From Spongiactinospora sp. TRM90649 (GTDB lineage Bacteria; Actinomycetota; Actinomycetes; Streptosporangiales; Streptosporangiaceae), in NCBI RefSeq assembly GCF_029382225.1, contig NZ_JARLTC010000032.1, positions 1 through 64,000 on the forward strand: a stretch of DNA of 64,000 bases. The letters run 5' to 3'. Below, piece by piece: positions 27,665 to 36,300 of this stretch (position 1 is its first letter; each line of letters begins with the position of its first letter). Below the pieces are notes generated by a model that saw only the letters and a list, made by a program, of their open reading frames with translations, was not told the origin of the DNA and did not search any database. The translations under genes were made by a program, and so were the position numbers.

Positions 27665-29425
27665 GTGAAACAGAAGTCGAACGCGGTGGGGCGCTACGGT
27701 GCGCCACCGCCGATACCGTTCCCGAATCGCCGGTGGCCGGGCAACGCCATCACCTCGGCGCCGCGCTGGCTCTCCACCGACCTTCGTGACGGGAACCAGT
27801 CGCTCGCCAGCCCGATGGACCTGGCGCGCAAGACCACCATGTTCGACCTGCTGGTGCGGATGGGCTACAAGGAGATCGAGGTCGGCTTCCCGGTGGCCAG
27901 CCAGGACGACCACGCCTTCCTGCGCTCGCTGATCGAGAACGACCTGATCCCGGACGACGTGCGGATCTCCGTCCTGGTGCAGGCCCGCGACGAGCTGATC
28001 AGGCGCACCGTGGAGAGCCTGGCCGGCGCGCCCCGCGCCACGATCCACCTCTACAACGCCACCTCGCCGCTGTTCCGCCGCCTGGTGTTCGGGATGACCA
28101 GGGACGAGTGCAAGGACCTCGCCGTCCAGGGCACCCGGCTGATGATGAAGTACGCCGACAAGACGCTGGCCGGCTGCGACCTCGGGTTCCAGTACTCGCC
28201 CGAACTGTTCAACGACACCGAGCTGGACTTCTCCCTGGAGGTCTGCGAGGCCGTCATGGACGTCTGGCAGCCCGGACCCGACCGGCCGATCATCCTGAAC
28301 TTCCCCACGACGGTCGAGCGCAGCACGCCCAACGTGTTCGCCGACCAGATCGAGTGGCTCGACCGGCACCTGTCCCGCCGGGAGCACCTGTGCCTGTCGA
28401 TCCACCCGCACAACGACCGGGGCACCGGGGTGGCCTCCGCCGAACTGGCCCTGATGGCCGGCGCGGAGCGGATCGAGGGCTGCCTGTTCGGCAACGGCGA
28501 GCGGGCCGGGAACGTCGACCTGGTCACGCTCGGCATGAACCTGTTCAGCCACGGGCTGGACCCGGGCATCGACTTCTCCGACATCAACGCCGTGCGCCGG
28601 ATCGTGGAGCACTGCAACGGGCTGGCCGTGCACCCCCGCCACCCCTACGTCGGCGACCTCGTCTACACCGCCTTCTCCGGCTCCCACCAGGACGCCATCA
28701 AGAAGGGCTTCGACGCCCTCGAACGCGAGGCCGCGCGGACCGGCACGCCGGCGCGGGAACTGCCCTGGGACATGCCGTACCTGCCGGTGGACCCCGCCGA
28801 CGTCGGGCGGACCTACGAGGCCGTGGTGCGGATCAACAGCCAGTCCGGCAAGGGCGGCGTCGCCTACGTGATGAGCGCCTGGCACGGCATGCACCTGCCG
28901 CGCGACCTGCAGATCGACTTCGCCCAGGTGGTGCAGCGCCGCGCGGACGCCGAGAGCATGGAGATCGCCACGGACCGGGTCAAGGACCTGTTCGACGCCG
29001 AGTACCTGTCGCCGACCGCGCTGCCGCTGCCGCTGACCTTCGGTCCCACCCCGGTGGCGGCCGTGCTCCACCTCGACGACGGCGGGTTCGACGTCGGCGG
29101 CGAGCGGATCGACCTGGTCGAGGCGCTGCGCGCCACCCTTGCCGGGCGGGGCGTGGACGTCCGCGCCGTGCACCGCACCGGGATGGACACCGGCCTGGAG
29201 CGGGCCGAGGTCGCCGTGTACGCCGAGTGCCGCCTGGACGGGACCGTCTTCTGGGGCGCGGGCGTGGACCGCGACGTCGAGGTCGCCGCGCTGCGCGCGG
29301 TGTCGGCGGCCGTGGACCGGGCGAGCGGCGCACGCCACGTGCCGCGTGCGCGCCGTCCCGTGGGCGAGCCGGTCGGCACGCTCGCCGCGCGCAACGGCCG
29401 TCCGATGGCGACCGCCGTCCGCTGA
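27665..29425 (+). CDS. leuA: 2-isopropylmalate synthase paralogue
   Basis: This 586-residue protein has the actinobacterial LeuA layout. The catalytic TIM barrel has STDLRDGNQSL near residue 38, metal-binding HPHNDRGTG and GNGERAGNVDL. A linker is followed by a C-terminal LeuA regulatory-type domain (LHLDDGGFDV... DGTVFWGAGVD) that is kept but diverged. The family condenses acetyl-CoA with a 2-oxo acid. Its setting inside a polyketide cluster, with no leuB, leuC or leuD beside it, suggests a cluster-dedicated copy for an unusual acyl unit or to support leucine-derived precursors (inference). The start is GTG after AAGGGAA. Confidence 0.93.
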   Translation: MKQKSNAVGRYGAPPPIPFPNRRWPGNAITSAPRWLSTDLRDGNQSLASPMDLARKTTMFDLLVRMGYKEIEVGFPVASQDDHAFLRSLIENDLIPDDVRISVLVQARDELIRRTVESLAGAPRATIHLYNATSPLFRRLVFGMTRDECKDLAVQGTRLMMKYADKTLAGCDLGFQYSPELFNDTELDFSLEVCEAVMDVWQPGPDRPIILNFPTTVERSTPNVFADQIEWLDRHLSRREHLCLSIHPHNDRGTGVASAELALMAGAERIEGCLFGNGERAGNVDLVTLGMNLFSHGLDPGIDFSDINAVRRIVEHCNGLAVHPRHPYVGDLVYTAFSGSHQDAIKKGFDALEREAARTGTPARELPWDMPYLPVDPADVGRTYEAVVRINSQSGKGGVAYVMSAWHGMHLPRDLQIDFAQVVQRRADAESMEIATDRVKDLFDAEYLSPTALPLPLTFGPTPVAAVLHLDDGGFDVGGERIDLVEALRATLAGRGVDVRAVHRTGMDTGLERAEVAVYAECRLDGTVFWGAGVDRDVEVAALRAVSAAVDRASGARHVPRARRPVGEPVGTLAARNGRPMATAVR

Positions 29426-29443
29426 CCGGGAGGGACGAAGGAC

Positions 29444-29545
29444 ATGCGGAAGATCCAGCTCAGGAAGCCCCGGCGTCCGGGGCGCGATCCCCGCGAGCAG
29501 ACGCCCGACCTGCGCACCCCTTCCGGCCGCCTGCTGCGGTTCTGA
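29444..29545 (+). CDS. Possible 33-residue basic peptide
   Basis: ATG 29444 is preceded by GGGAGGGACGAAGGAC and reads MRKIQLRKPRRPG... to SGRLLRF then TGA. It is about one-third Arg/Lys. Nearly every third codon position is G or C, as in neighbouring genes, and it fits neatly between the leuA-like gene and the thioesterase gene on the same strand. There is no Cys and no hydrophobic segment. It may be a real small gene or a chance frame with a good ribosome site. Confidence 0.45.
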   Translation: MRKIQLRKPRRPGRDPREQTPDLRTPSGRLLRF

Positions 29546-29596
29546 GCGGCGCGCCACCCATGACCCTGACCACCGACGTTCGAAGACGGAGTGACG

Positions 29597-30355
29597 ATGA
29601 CCACCACTGACGACGACCTGTGGATCCGGCGGTTCCACCCGGCCCCCGACGCCGGGGCCCGCCTGGTGTGCCTTCCGCACGCCGGCGGCTCCGCGAGCTA
29701 CTACCATCCGGTCTCCGCGGCGCTGTCGCCCGCCATCGACGTGCTCGCCGTGCAATATCCGGGCCGCCAGGACCGGCGTGCCGAACCATGTGTGGAGAAC
29801 ATCGAGGAATTGGCCGACGGCATCGTCGGGGCGCTGCGCCCCTGGACGGACCGCCCGTTCGCGCTGTTCGGCCACAGCATGGGCGCGGTCCTCGGATTCG
29901 AGGTGACCCGGCGGCTGGAGCGCGAGGACATCGCCCCGCTCATGCTGTTCGCCTCCGGACGGCGGGCGCCGTCCACCCGCCGCGCGGAGAGCGTCCACCT
30001 GCGCGACGACGACGGGCTGGTGGCCGAGCTGAAGCGGCTCAACGGCACCGACAGCAGTGTGCTCGCCGACGAGGAACTGCTGCGCATGGTGCTCCCCGCC
30101 ACCCGCAGCGACTACCGGGCGATCGAGACCTACGCCGGTGACCCCGGCGCGGTGCTGAACACCCCCATCACCGTGCTGACCGGCGACAACGACCCCAAGA
30201 CCACCCTGGACGAGGCCCGCGCCTGGTCCGGGCACACCACAGGTGAGTTCGAGATGCGGGTCTACCCCGGCGGCCACTTCTTCCTGACCAGGCACGCCCG
30301 GCGGATCAACGCCGAGCTGACGCGCTTCTTCGCCGAGCGGAAGAGCCTGATCTGA
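29597..30355 (+). CDS. Type II thioesterase
   Basis: This 252-residue alpha/beta hydrolase is of the GrsT/RifR type. It has the CLPHAGGSASYY N-terminal motif, nucleophile GHSMGA, acid GDNDPKT and catalytic His in PGGHFFL. These free-standing enzymes remove wrong or decarboxylated acyl groups from PKS carrier proteins. The ATG at 29597 has GGAG five bases upstream; a GTG six bases earlier is less well placed. It closes the recognisable cluster on this side. It does not replace a chain-release TE domain. Confidence 0.94.
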   Translation: MTTTDDDLWIRRFHPAPDAGARLVCLPHAGGSASYYHPVSAALSPAIDVLAVQYPGRQDRRAEPCVENIEELADGIVGALRPWTDRPFALFGHSMGAVLGFEVTRRLEREDIAPLMLFASGRRAPSTRRAESVHLRDDDGLVAELKRLNGTDSSVLADEELLRMVLPATRSDYRAIETYAGDPGAVLNTPITVLTGDNDPKTTLDEARAWSGHTTGEFEMRVYPGGHFFLTRHARRINAELTRFFAERKSLI

Positions 30356-30392
30356 TCCTGATCTGATTCTGGTCTGATCCTCTGGCCGGGCC

Positions 30393-30426
30393 GCCCGCCG
30401 CCCCCGCAAAAATCATGGCGGCGGGC
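30393..30426 (+). terminator. Hairpin after the thioesterase gene
   Basis: GCCCGCCGCC and GGCGGCGGGC form a 10-base stem with a 14-base loop holding AAAAA. It follows short imperfect repeats of TGATCTG/TGATCCT at 30355-30380. It marks a plausible end of the cluster transcript. Confidence 0.5.
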
Positions 30427-30490
30427 GCGCGCGGACGGCCCATCCGGGGGAAGTCTGGGTAGGGGGGACACGCGCCCGAGAGGGGGTCCG

Positions 30491-31324
30491 ATGAGACCCG
30501 AAGATCCCAGCAGGCCGGTGGCGACGGGTTACGACGGATCCGCGGCGGGGGAGGCAGCGTTGCGCTGGGCTGTCAGGGAGGCCCAGCTTCGTTACGCTCC
30601 GCTACTGATCTTTCACGCATGGCAGGTGCCGCTGCCCCGGCTCGCGAGCGACCCGCCGGTGGTGGCGGCGGTTCGTCACTCGGCCGAGCTGGTCCTGCGG
30701 CACGGCGTGGAACTGGCCCATGACATGGCCGGGCGGCTCCAGGTCCAGCCCCGGCTCGAACGCGGCACGGCCGCCGGGGCGCTGCTCATGGACGCCTGGG
30801 CCGCGCAACTCGTGGTGCTCGGCACCAAGGCCGGGAACGGAAACGGCGACGGCGGGCCGGAGCGGATGCGGCTGGGCTCCACCGCCGTCCACGTCTCCTC
30901 GCACGACCCGCGCCCGGTGATCGTCGTCGGGCCGGGGGCCGTGCCGCCCAGGCGGGTCGTGCTCGTCGGGGTGGGGGAGGAGCCGTGCTCCCGGGCGGTG
31001 GCGTTCGCCTTCGAGGAGGCGCGGCTGCGGCGGTGCGAGCTGCACGCCGTACAGACCTGCGCGGCCGGGGAGGAGACCTGGCGCGAGACCGGCCGCCGGT
31101 TCCAGCGGATGATGGCGCCCTGGTGTGAGCGCCACCCCGAGGTCCAGGTCTACACGCGGGTGGACCAGCGCCCGCCTGTCGAGGCACTGGCCGCCGCCAC
31201 CGGCGGATCCGCGCTGGTCGTCGTGGGCGAGCCCGCCGCGCCCTCCCTCGGCGCGGCCACCCAGGCGGTCATGCACGGCACCTCCCATCCGGTCGCGGTC
31301 GTCCACGGCACGGCCCGCCCCTGA
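30491..31324 (+). CDS. Universal stress protein, tandem UspA domains
   Basis: This 277-residue protein has two Usp domains. The first begins VATGYDGSAAGEAALRWA and ends with a recognisable nucleotide loop (GSTAVHV, then VIVVGP). The second, from about residue 150, ends LGAATQAVMHGTSHPVAVV. Tandem USPs are common in actinobacteria and bind ATP under stress or hypoxia. The gene stands alone, nine bases from the convergent end of the metallo-hydrolase gene, and is probably not part of the polyketide cluster. Confidence 0.92.
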   Translation: MRPEDPSRPVATGYDGSAAGEAALRWAVREAQLRYAPLLIFHAWQVPLPRLASDPPVVAAVRHSAELVLRHGVELAHDMAGRLQVQPRLERGTAAGALLMDAWAAQLVVLGTKAGNGNGDGGPERMRLGSTAVHVSSHDPRPVIVVGPGAVPPRRVVLVGVGEEPCSRAVAFAFEEARLRRCELHAVQTCAAGEETWRETGRRFQRMMAPWCERHPEVQVYTRVDQRPPVEALAAATGGSALVVVGEPAAPSLGAATQAVMHGTSHPVAVVHGTARP

Positions 31325-31333
31325 CGGGGTGGT

Positions 31334-33370
31334 TCACAGGCGCGGTGGCGGGTCGGCCCCGGCTCCCCAGGGGGCGCAGGCCACCGGCTCGTGGTCGCGG
31401 ACGGCGAGGATCCTGGCGAACTCCCGCTGTCTGGCCGCGAAGCCGTGCACCAGCATCACCTCCCGCGCCGCCACCTCGTCGGCGACGTCGAGCAGGCCGC
31501 GCTTGTCGGCGTGCGCGGACAACCGCATCATCTCGATCCGCGCCTTCAGCGGCACCTTGCGCTCGACGCCGTTGTCGTCGAGCGTGAGGTGCCCCGCGCT
31601 GCCCTCGGCCAGCCTGAGCAGCCGGGCCCCGCCCGACTCCTCGTCCTGGTAGCCGGACAGAAACAGCGCGCCGTTCGGCTCGGGCAGGATCCGCGCCGCC
31701 CACTGCACGGCCGGGCCGCCGGTCATCATGCCCGAGGTCGTGATCACCACGCCGGAGGTGAACCGCTCGAAGTCGGCCGGGCGCTCGGCGCGGGCCACCG
31801 CGCCCCGGAAGATGCGCAGCGGGACGGCACGGTCGGCGGTGATCCGCTCGAAGGCGTCGGCGACGTCGGCGGCCATGCCGTCCAGCAGCACCGGCACGTG
31901 CGGCAGGCGGTCCTGGAGGATCAGCGCGATCTCCTGGGCGCGGCCGAGCGCGAACGCGGGCAGCAGCACCCGCCCGCCCGCCTCGTAGACGTCACCGACC
32001 GCCTTGACCAGGTCGGTCACCCTGGCGTCGCGCGGGCCGTGCGTCTCGGCGCAGCAGGTGGACTCCAGGACGAGCAGGTCGGGCTCGCGGGCCGACGGGG
32101 GGATCGTGTAGCCGTCCACGGTCTTCTGCCTGAAGCCTGATATGTCGCCCGAGATCACGACCCGCTGGTCTCCGGCGCGCAGCACCACGCCCGCCGCGCC
32201 GAGGATGTGACCCGCCGGGAACAGCTCCACGGTGAGGTCGCCGACCCGCTGCGGCGAGCCGTACGGGATCTCCTCGCAGTTCCGCGTGGCGGCGTCCACC
32301 TCGGCGCGGCCGTACAGGGCCTCCGCGCCGTCCGCGCCCCACTGGCGGTACGTGCGCTCCCGCCTGATCATCAGCTTCGTCGAATCCGCCCACATCACCG
32401 GCATGAGCCGGGCCGTCGGCCCGGTCGCCAGCACCCTCAGCCCCGGAAAGCGCCCCACCAGCGCCGGGACGTATCCGCAGTGGTCGGTGTGGGCGTGCGT
32501 CACCACCACCGCGTCGATCGGCTCGTCCAGCGCCGCCTCGATCTCGCGCGGCGGCCGGGCCGGGTCGCCCGGCCGCAGGCCCGCGTCCACCAGCAGCCGC
32601 GTATCGCCCGCCTCCACCAGCACGCACGACCCGCCGATCTCCGTGTCGCCGCCCAGCGGCACCACCCGCAGCGACCGCTCGCGCACGAGCGGCATGGTGA
32701 GCGGCACCGTCGGCAGCTCTACGGACGGCTCCGCCTCCTCCGGCGGGGCGACGATCGCCTCGACGGCCGTGACCAGGGCCTCCGGCGTGATGCCCGCCGC
32801 CGAAGCGGCCTGCCCGGCGAGCGGCGTCTCGCCCTCATCCGGCTGCCGCAGCGCGGCGAGCAGGCCGGTCGCGGCGGTATGGGGATCGTCGAGCCGCCGC
32901 CGCAGCGTGGACACCTGGGCGTCCAGCTCCTCGACGCGCCGCTCGGCGTCCGCCAGCGCCGTGGTGATCGACCGCAGACTGGTGAGGGCGTGCTCGTGCC
33001 GACCGTTCGCCCGCTCCAGCCTGCCGCGCAGCTCGTTGGCCTTGTCCTGCTGCCGCCGCAGCCGGACCTGCTGGGTCCGGTCCTCCCGGTGCAGGTACTC
33101 AGCCAGCCGCAGCCCCGCCCGCACCACCTGATCGTCGGCGGCGAGCACCAGCGTGGCCATCGCCTGCACGTCGGGCTGGTCACGGCGGATCCGCAACTGG
33201 TCGCGGACCCGCTCACGCAGCTCCCCGACCCGCATCAGCGCGTCGATCAGCATGGTGCGCTGCTCGATGGCGAACCGCTCGACATCGTGCCCCGCGTGCG
33301 CGAACGCCGGGCGCGACAGCACCACCCGCGCCGTGGCCTGGAGGATCGGCAGCAGCGGATCCGTGCTCAC
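31334..33370 (-). CDS. Beta-CASP metallo-beta-lactamase RNA nuclease with N-terminal coiled coil
   Basis: This is a 678-residue protein. Residues 1-180 are helical, with a heptad-like coiled coil (ELRGRLERANGR... AERRVEELDAQVSTLRRRL). The metallo-beta-lactamase core follows with HAHTDH (His292 to His297), the third-metal His in PAGHILGAAG and Asp in ISGDISGF. The beta-CASP part has Glu in LVLESTCC and ALGRAQE; the RMMBL end has MRLSAHADKRGLL. All metal and catalytic motifs of CPSF73/TTHA0252-type nucleases are present, so it should cut RNA. GTG 33370 overlaps the stop of the giant ATPase by four bases (GTGA). The coiled coil is unusual for the family and may bind the ATPase (inference). Confidence 0.92.
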   Translation of the reverse strand: MSTDPLLPILQATARVVLSRPAFAHAGHDVERFAIEQRTMLIDALMRVGELRERVRDQLRIRRDQPDVQAMATLVLAADDQVVRAGLRLAEYLHREDRTQQVRLRRQQDKANELRGRLERANGRHEHALTSLRSITTALADAERRVEELDAQVSTLRRRLDDPHTAATGLLAALRQPDEGETPLAGQAASAAGITPEALVTAVEAIVAPPEEAEPSVELPTVPLTMPLVRERSLRVVPLGGDTEIGGSCVLVEAGDTRLLVDAGLRPGDPARPPREIEAALDEPIDAVVVTHAHTDHCGYVPALVGRFPGLRVLATGPTARLMPVMWADSTKLMIRRERTYRQWGADGAEALYGRAEVDAATRNCEEIPYGSPQRVGDLTVELFPAGHILGAAGVVLRAGDQRVVISGDISGFRQKTVDGYTIPPSAREPDLLVLESTCCAETHGPRDARVTDLVKAVGDVYEAGGRVLLPAFALGRAQEIALILQDRLPHVPVLLDGMAADVADAFERITADRAVPLRIFRGAVARAERPADFERFTSGVVITTSGMMTGGPAVQWAARILPEPNGALFLSGYQDEESGGARLLRLAEGSAGHLTLDDNGVERKVPLKARIEMMRLSAHADKRGLLDVADEVAAREVMLVHGFAARQREFARILAVRDHEPVACAPWGAGADPPPRL

Positions 33371-36300
33371 CGGCCCGCCCCCAGCCGCCGGGTGGCGGCG
33401 GTCAGCACGTCCTCGCGCTCCAGCCGGCCGTCCGGACGGGGGACCAGCGCGCCCAGCATCCGCAGCACCTCGACCAGATCGAGCGGCGAGGCGAACCCCT
33501 CGGCCCGCAGCGCCGCCTCCGACAGCGGGTGGTCAGGCTCGTCCGCCCCCGCCAGCGCGAGCAGGTCGGCGAGCGTCTCCGGGCTCTCCGCGATCTCCGT
33601 CTGCGCGGCCAGCAACCGCCAGGCCGCCCCCAGCGCCGCCCCCGCCAACACTCCCGTAGACCGAACGAACTCCCCAGGACACGCCTCCACCCTCCCGCTC
33701 TCCCGGCCGCTCTCCCGGTGGGGTTCGCAGTCGGTCTTGGTGTCGGGTTCGCGGGCGGAGCCGGGCCTGGTGAGGTCGGTGACGGCGGCGCTGATCAGCG
33801 TCGGCCAGCCGCCGGTGGCACGCAGGAGCTCGTGCTGGGCGGCCTCGTCGGTGAGGTCGGGTTCCTCCTCCAGCATCCACTGGCGGATGGTCCGCCGGTC
33901 GAAGCGGCACAGTTCGGTCACCTGAACGGCGGCCCACGCCTGCCGGGCCGCGGGCGGCCACAGGACGGCGTGCTCCGGCGGTGCGACCAGCGCCACCGCC
34001 AGGGTCCCCTTCCGGGACGCCGAGAGCGCCGCCGTCGCCTCGCGCAGCAGCGCCTCGGCCTCGTCGGCACGCCGTCCGGCCAGCTCGACCACGATCACGT
34101 CGTGCCCGGCGCTCTCGCCGGTACGGCGGCGCGCCCGCTCGAACGTCAGCTCCCGGCCGACCCGCCAGACCCGCGCCTGGCGGTGCCGTTCCGCGGCCTC
34201 GGCCAGCGCCGCCGCCACCCGGTCGATGCCCAGCGCGGCCGAACCCGTGACCAGATGCACCGCGTCGTGCGGGCGCAGCAGCCGCGTCACCTGCTCGCCG
34301 GTCAGCGGCGAACGCTCGATCCCGCCCAGATGGGATGAACGGTAGGAGCGCGCGTCGAAGGAGCCCGGCTCCTCGAAGCCCTCCGCCCGCTCCAGCACCG
34401 CCTCGATCTCGCCCGCCCCGCCCAGCAGGCTCAGCACGTGCGGCGTGCGCAGCCGGTAACGGCCGCCGTCGACGGCCAGCACGCCCAGGTCGACGCACTC
34501 GTCGAGCAGCCCAGGGAAGACGTCGCCGGTCGCGTCGCGAAAGCCCTTCGGCCACCAGCCCGCGCACTCGGCGCGCAGCTCGCCCGCCGTCATCGTGGCG
34601 TCGGCCCCCGCGTCGAGCGCGTGGAACGCCACCGTGTAGGTGATGACCTTGTAACGCTTGTCCAGGTTGAGCGTCCACTCGAACCGGTCGCGGAACCCCT
34701 TGGCCACCTTGGCGTCCCGCCAGACCGCGTCCACGTCGGCACGCGTGATCGGGTACGGCGGCGCGGTCCGCGCCACCGGCATCCGACGCAGCCGCGTCAG
34801 CAACGCCCCGGCGAACAACTGGATCAGTGCCGGGGCGTTGTTCGCCTCCGCGATCACCCGCGCCGCCGACGCCGGATCGAACCGCAGCCCCAGCGCGGCC
34901 AGTGGCCGGGTGAGCAGGTCGAAGGCGTCCTGCGGGTCCAGCGGGCCGATCGCCACAGGCGCGCCGAGCTGCGCGAACGGCTGGTTGGGCAGGCTCTGGA
35001 ACCGGGCCGTCCGGTGCAGCCCGGCGAAGACCACCTTCACCCGCCCGCCGGTCTCCGCCATCAGGTCGCGCAGCGCGGTGACGTTGGCGAACGAGGCTCC
35101 GGCGGCGTCCCCGTCGAGGAAGGCGTCCGCCTCGTCCAGGAGGATCAGCACCTGCCGGGCGGGGTCGCCGTCGATCCAGGTCTTCACCTCCAGGCGGATC
35201 TCCGCCGGATCGGTGCTCGTCCGGGCGCTCTCCGGCAGGATCCCGGCCTCGGCCAGGTGCGCCGCGAGCACCGGCCAGATCGCCGAGACCGGAACCAGCC
35301 TGCCGATCTGCTGGACGGTCTCGAAGATCACCCGGTGGCCCGGGTCCGTCCGGCCGAGCCGCCGGACGGCCTGGCGCAGTAACGCGGACTTGCCGAGCTG
35401 CCGCCCGCCGTACACGAACGACGAACCGGTGCGCCCGACGACCTCGGCGAGCTGCTCGGAACGGCCGTAGAACATCTCCTCCGGCACGTCGCCGGCCGGG
35501 GCATAGGGGTTCGCCGAGCCGAACGGGGCCAGCAGCCCGACCGTGGTGGTCCAGCTCGCCTCCGGCAGGCAGGCCAGGTAACCGATCAACGCGTCGTCGA
35601 GCACGCCGGTCACCGGCGCCGGCCGCTTGCGGGACGCGGCGGCGAGCTGACGGCGCTGCTCGGCCGAGAGCACGCCGAAGTACAGGACGAGGACGGTCTG
35701 GTCGCCCGGCTGGTCCCGCAACCACTCGACGAGCTGCTGCGGCCCCGGCGACCGCCACACCAGCAGCACGCGCAGCCGGTCGCCCGACGGGCTCATCCGC
35801 GACCCGAACGCGGGCAGCACCGGGTCGTCGTCGCTCCGCACCCGGTGCAGTTCGACCCAGCTCCGGTCCGGCTCCTTGCGGACCCCGCCATACTGGGTCC
35901 CCTCCAGGCCGATCATCCGCAGCAGCGAGGCGATCGCCGGTTCGCGTACTTCCGCCGGTTTGGGGCCCTCGGCCAGCTCCTGCCACATGCCCAGACCGGC
36001 CGCCGCCGCCGTCCTTCGGCTCTGAGGGAGGCCGGACGGCGACAGCCCGCAGCCCGCGAGCAGCGTGGCCAACTCCGGATCGGCGACGCCGGAACCGGCG
36101 TGCAGCGCCCGCTCGATGCCGCGCAGCCAGGTCTCGCCCTGCTGCGGGCGTTCGCGTGTGGAGGCGTCGTCGAAGGCCTGGGGGAAGCGGGGGAAGAACC
36201 GCGCCAGGTGATCGACGGCGTCGCCGGACGGCTCGGGCAGGTCCTTGCGCTCGCGGGCCTGGGCCATGAACTCCCGCGCGGTGATCAGGTCGCCCCGCTC

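Noticed and set aside
30355..30380. Short TGATCTG/TGATCCT repeats after the thioesterase gene
   Set aside because: Too short and imperfect to be a meaningful repeat; probably chance near the stop codon.
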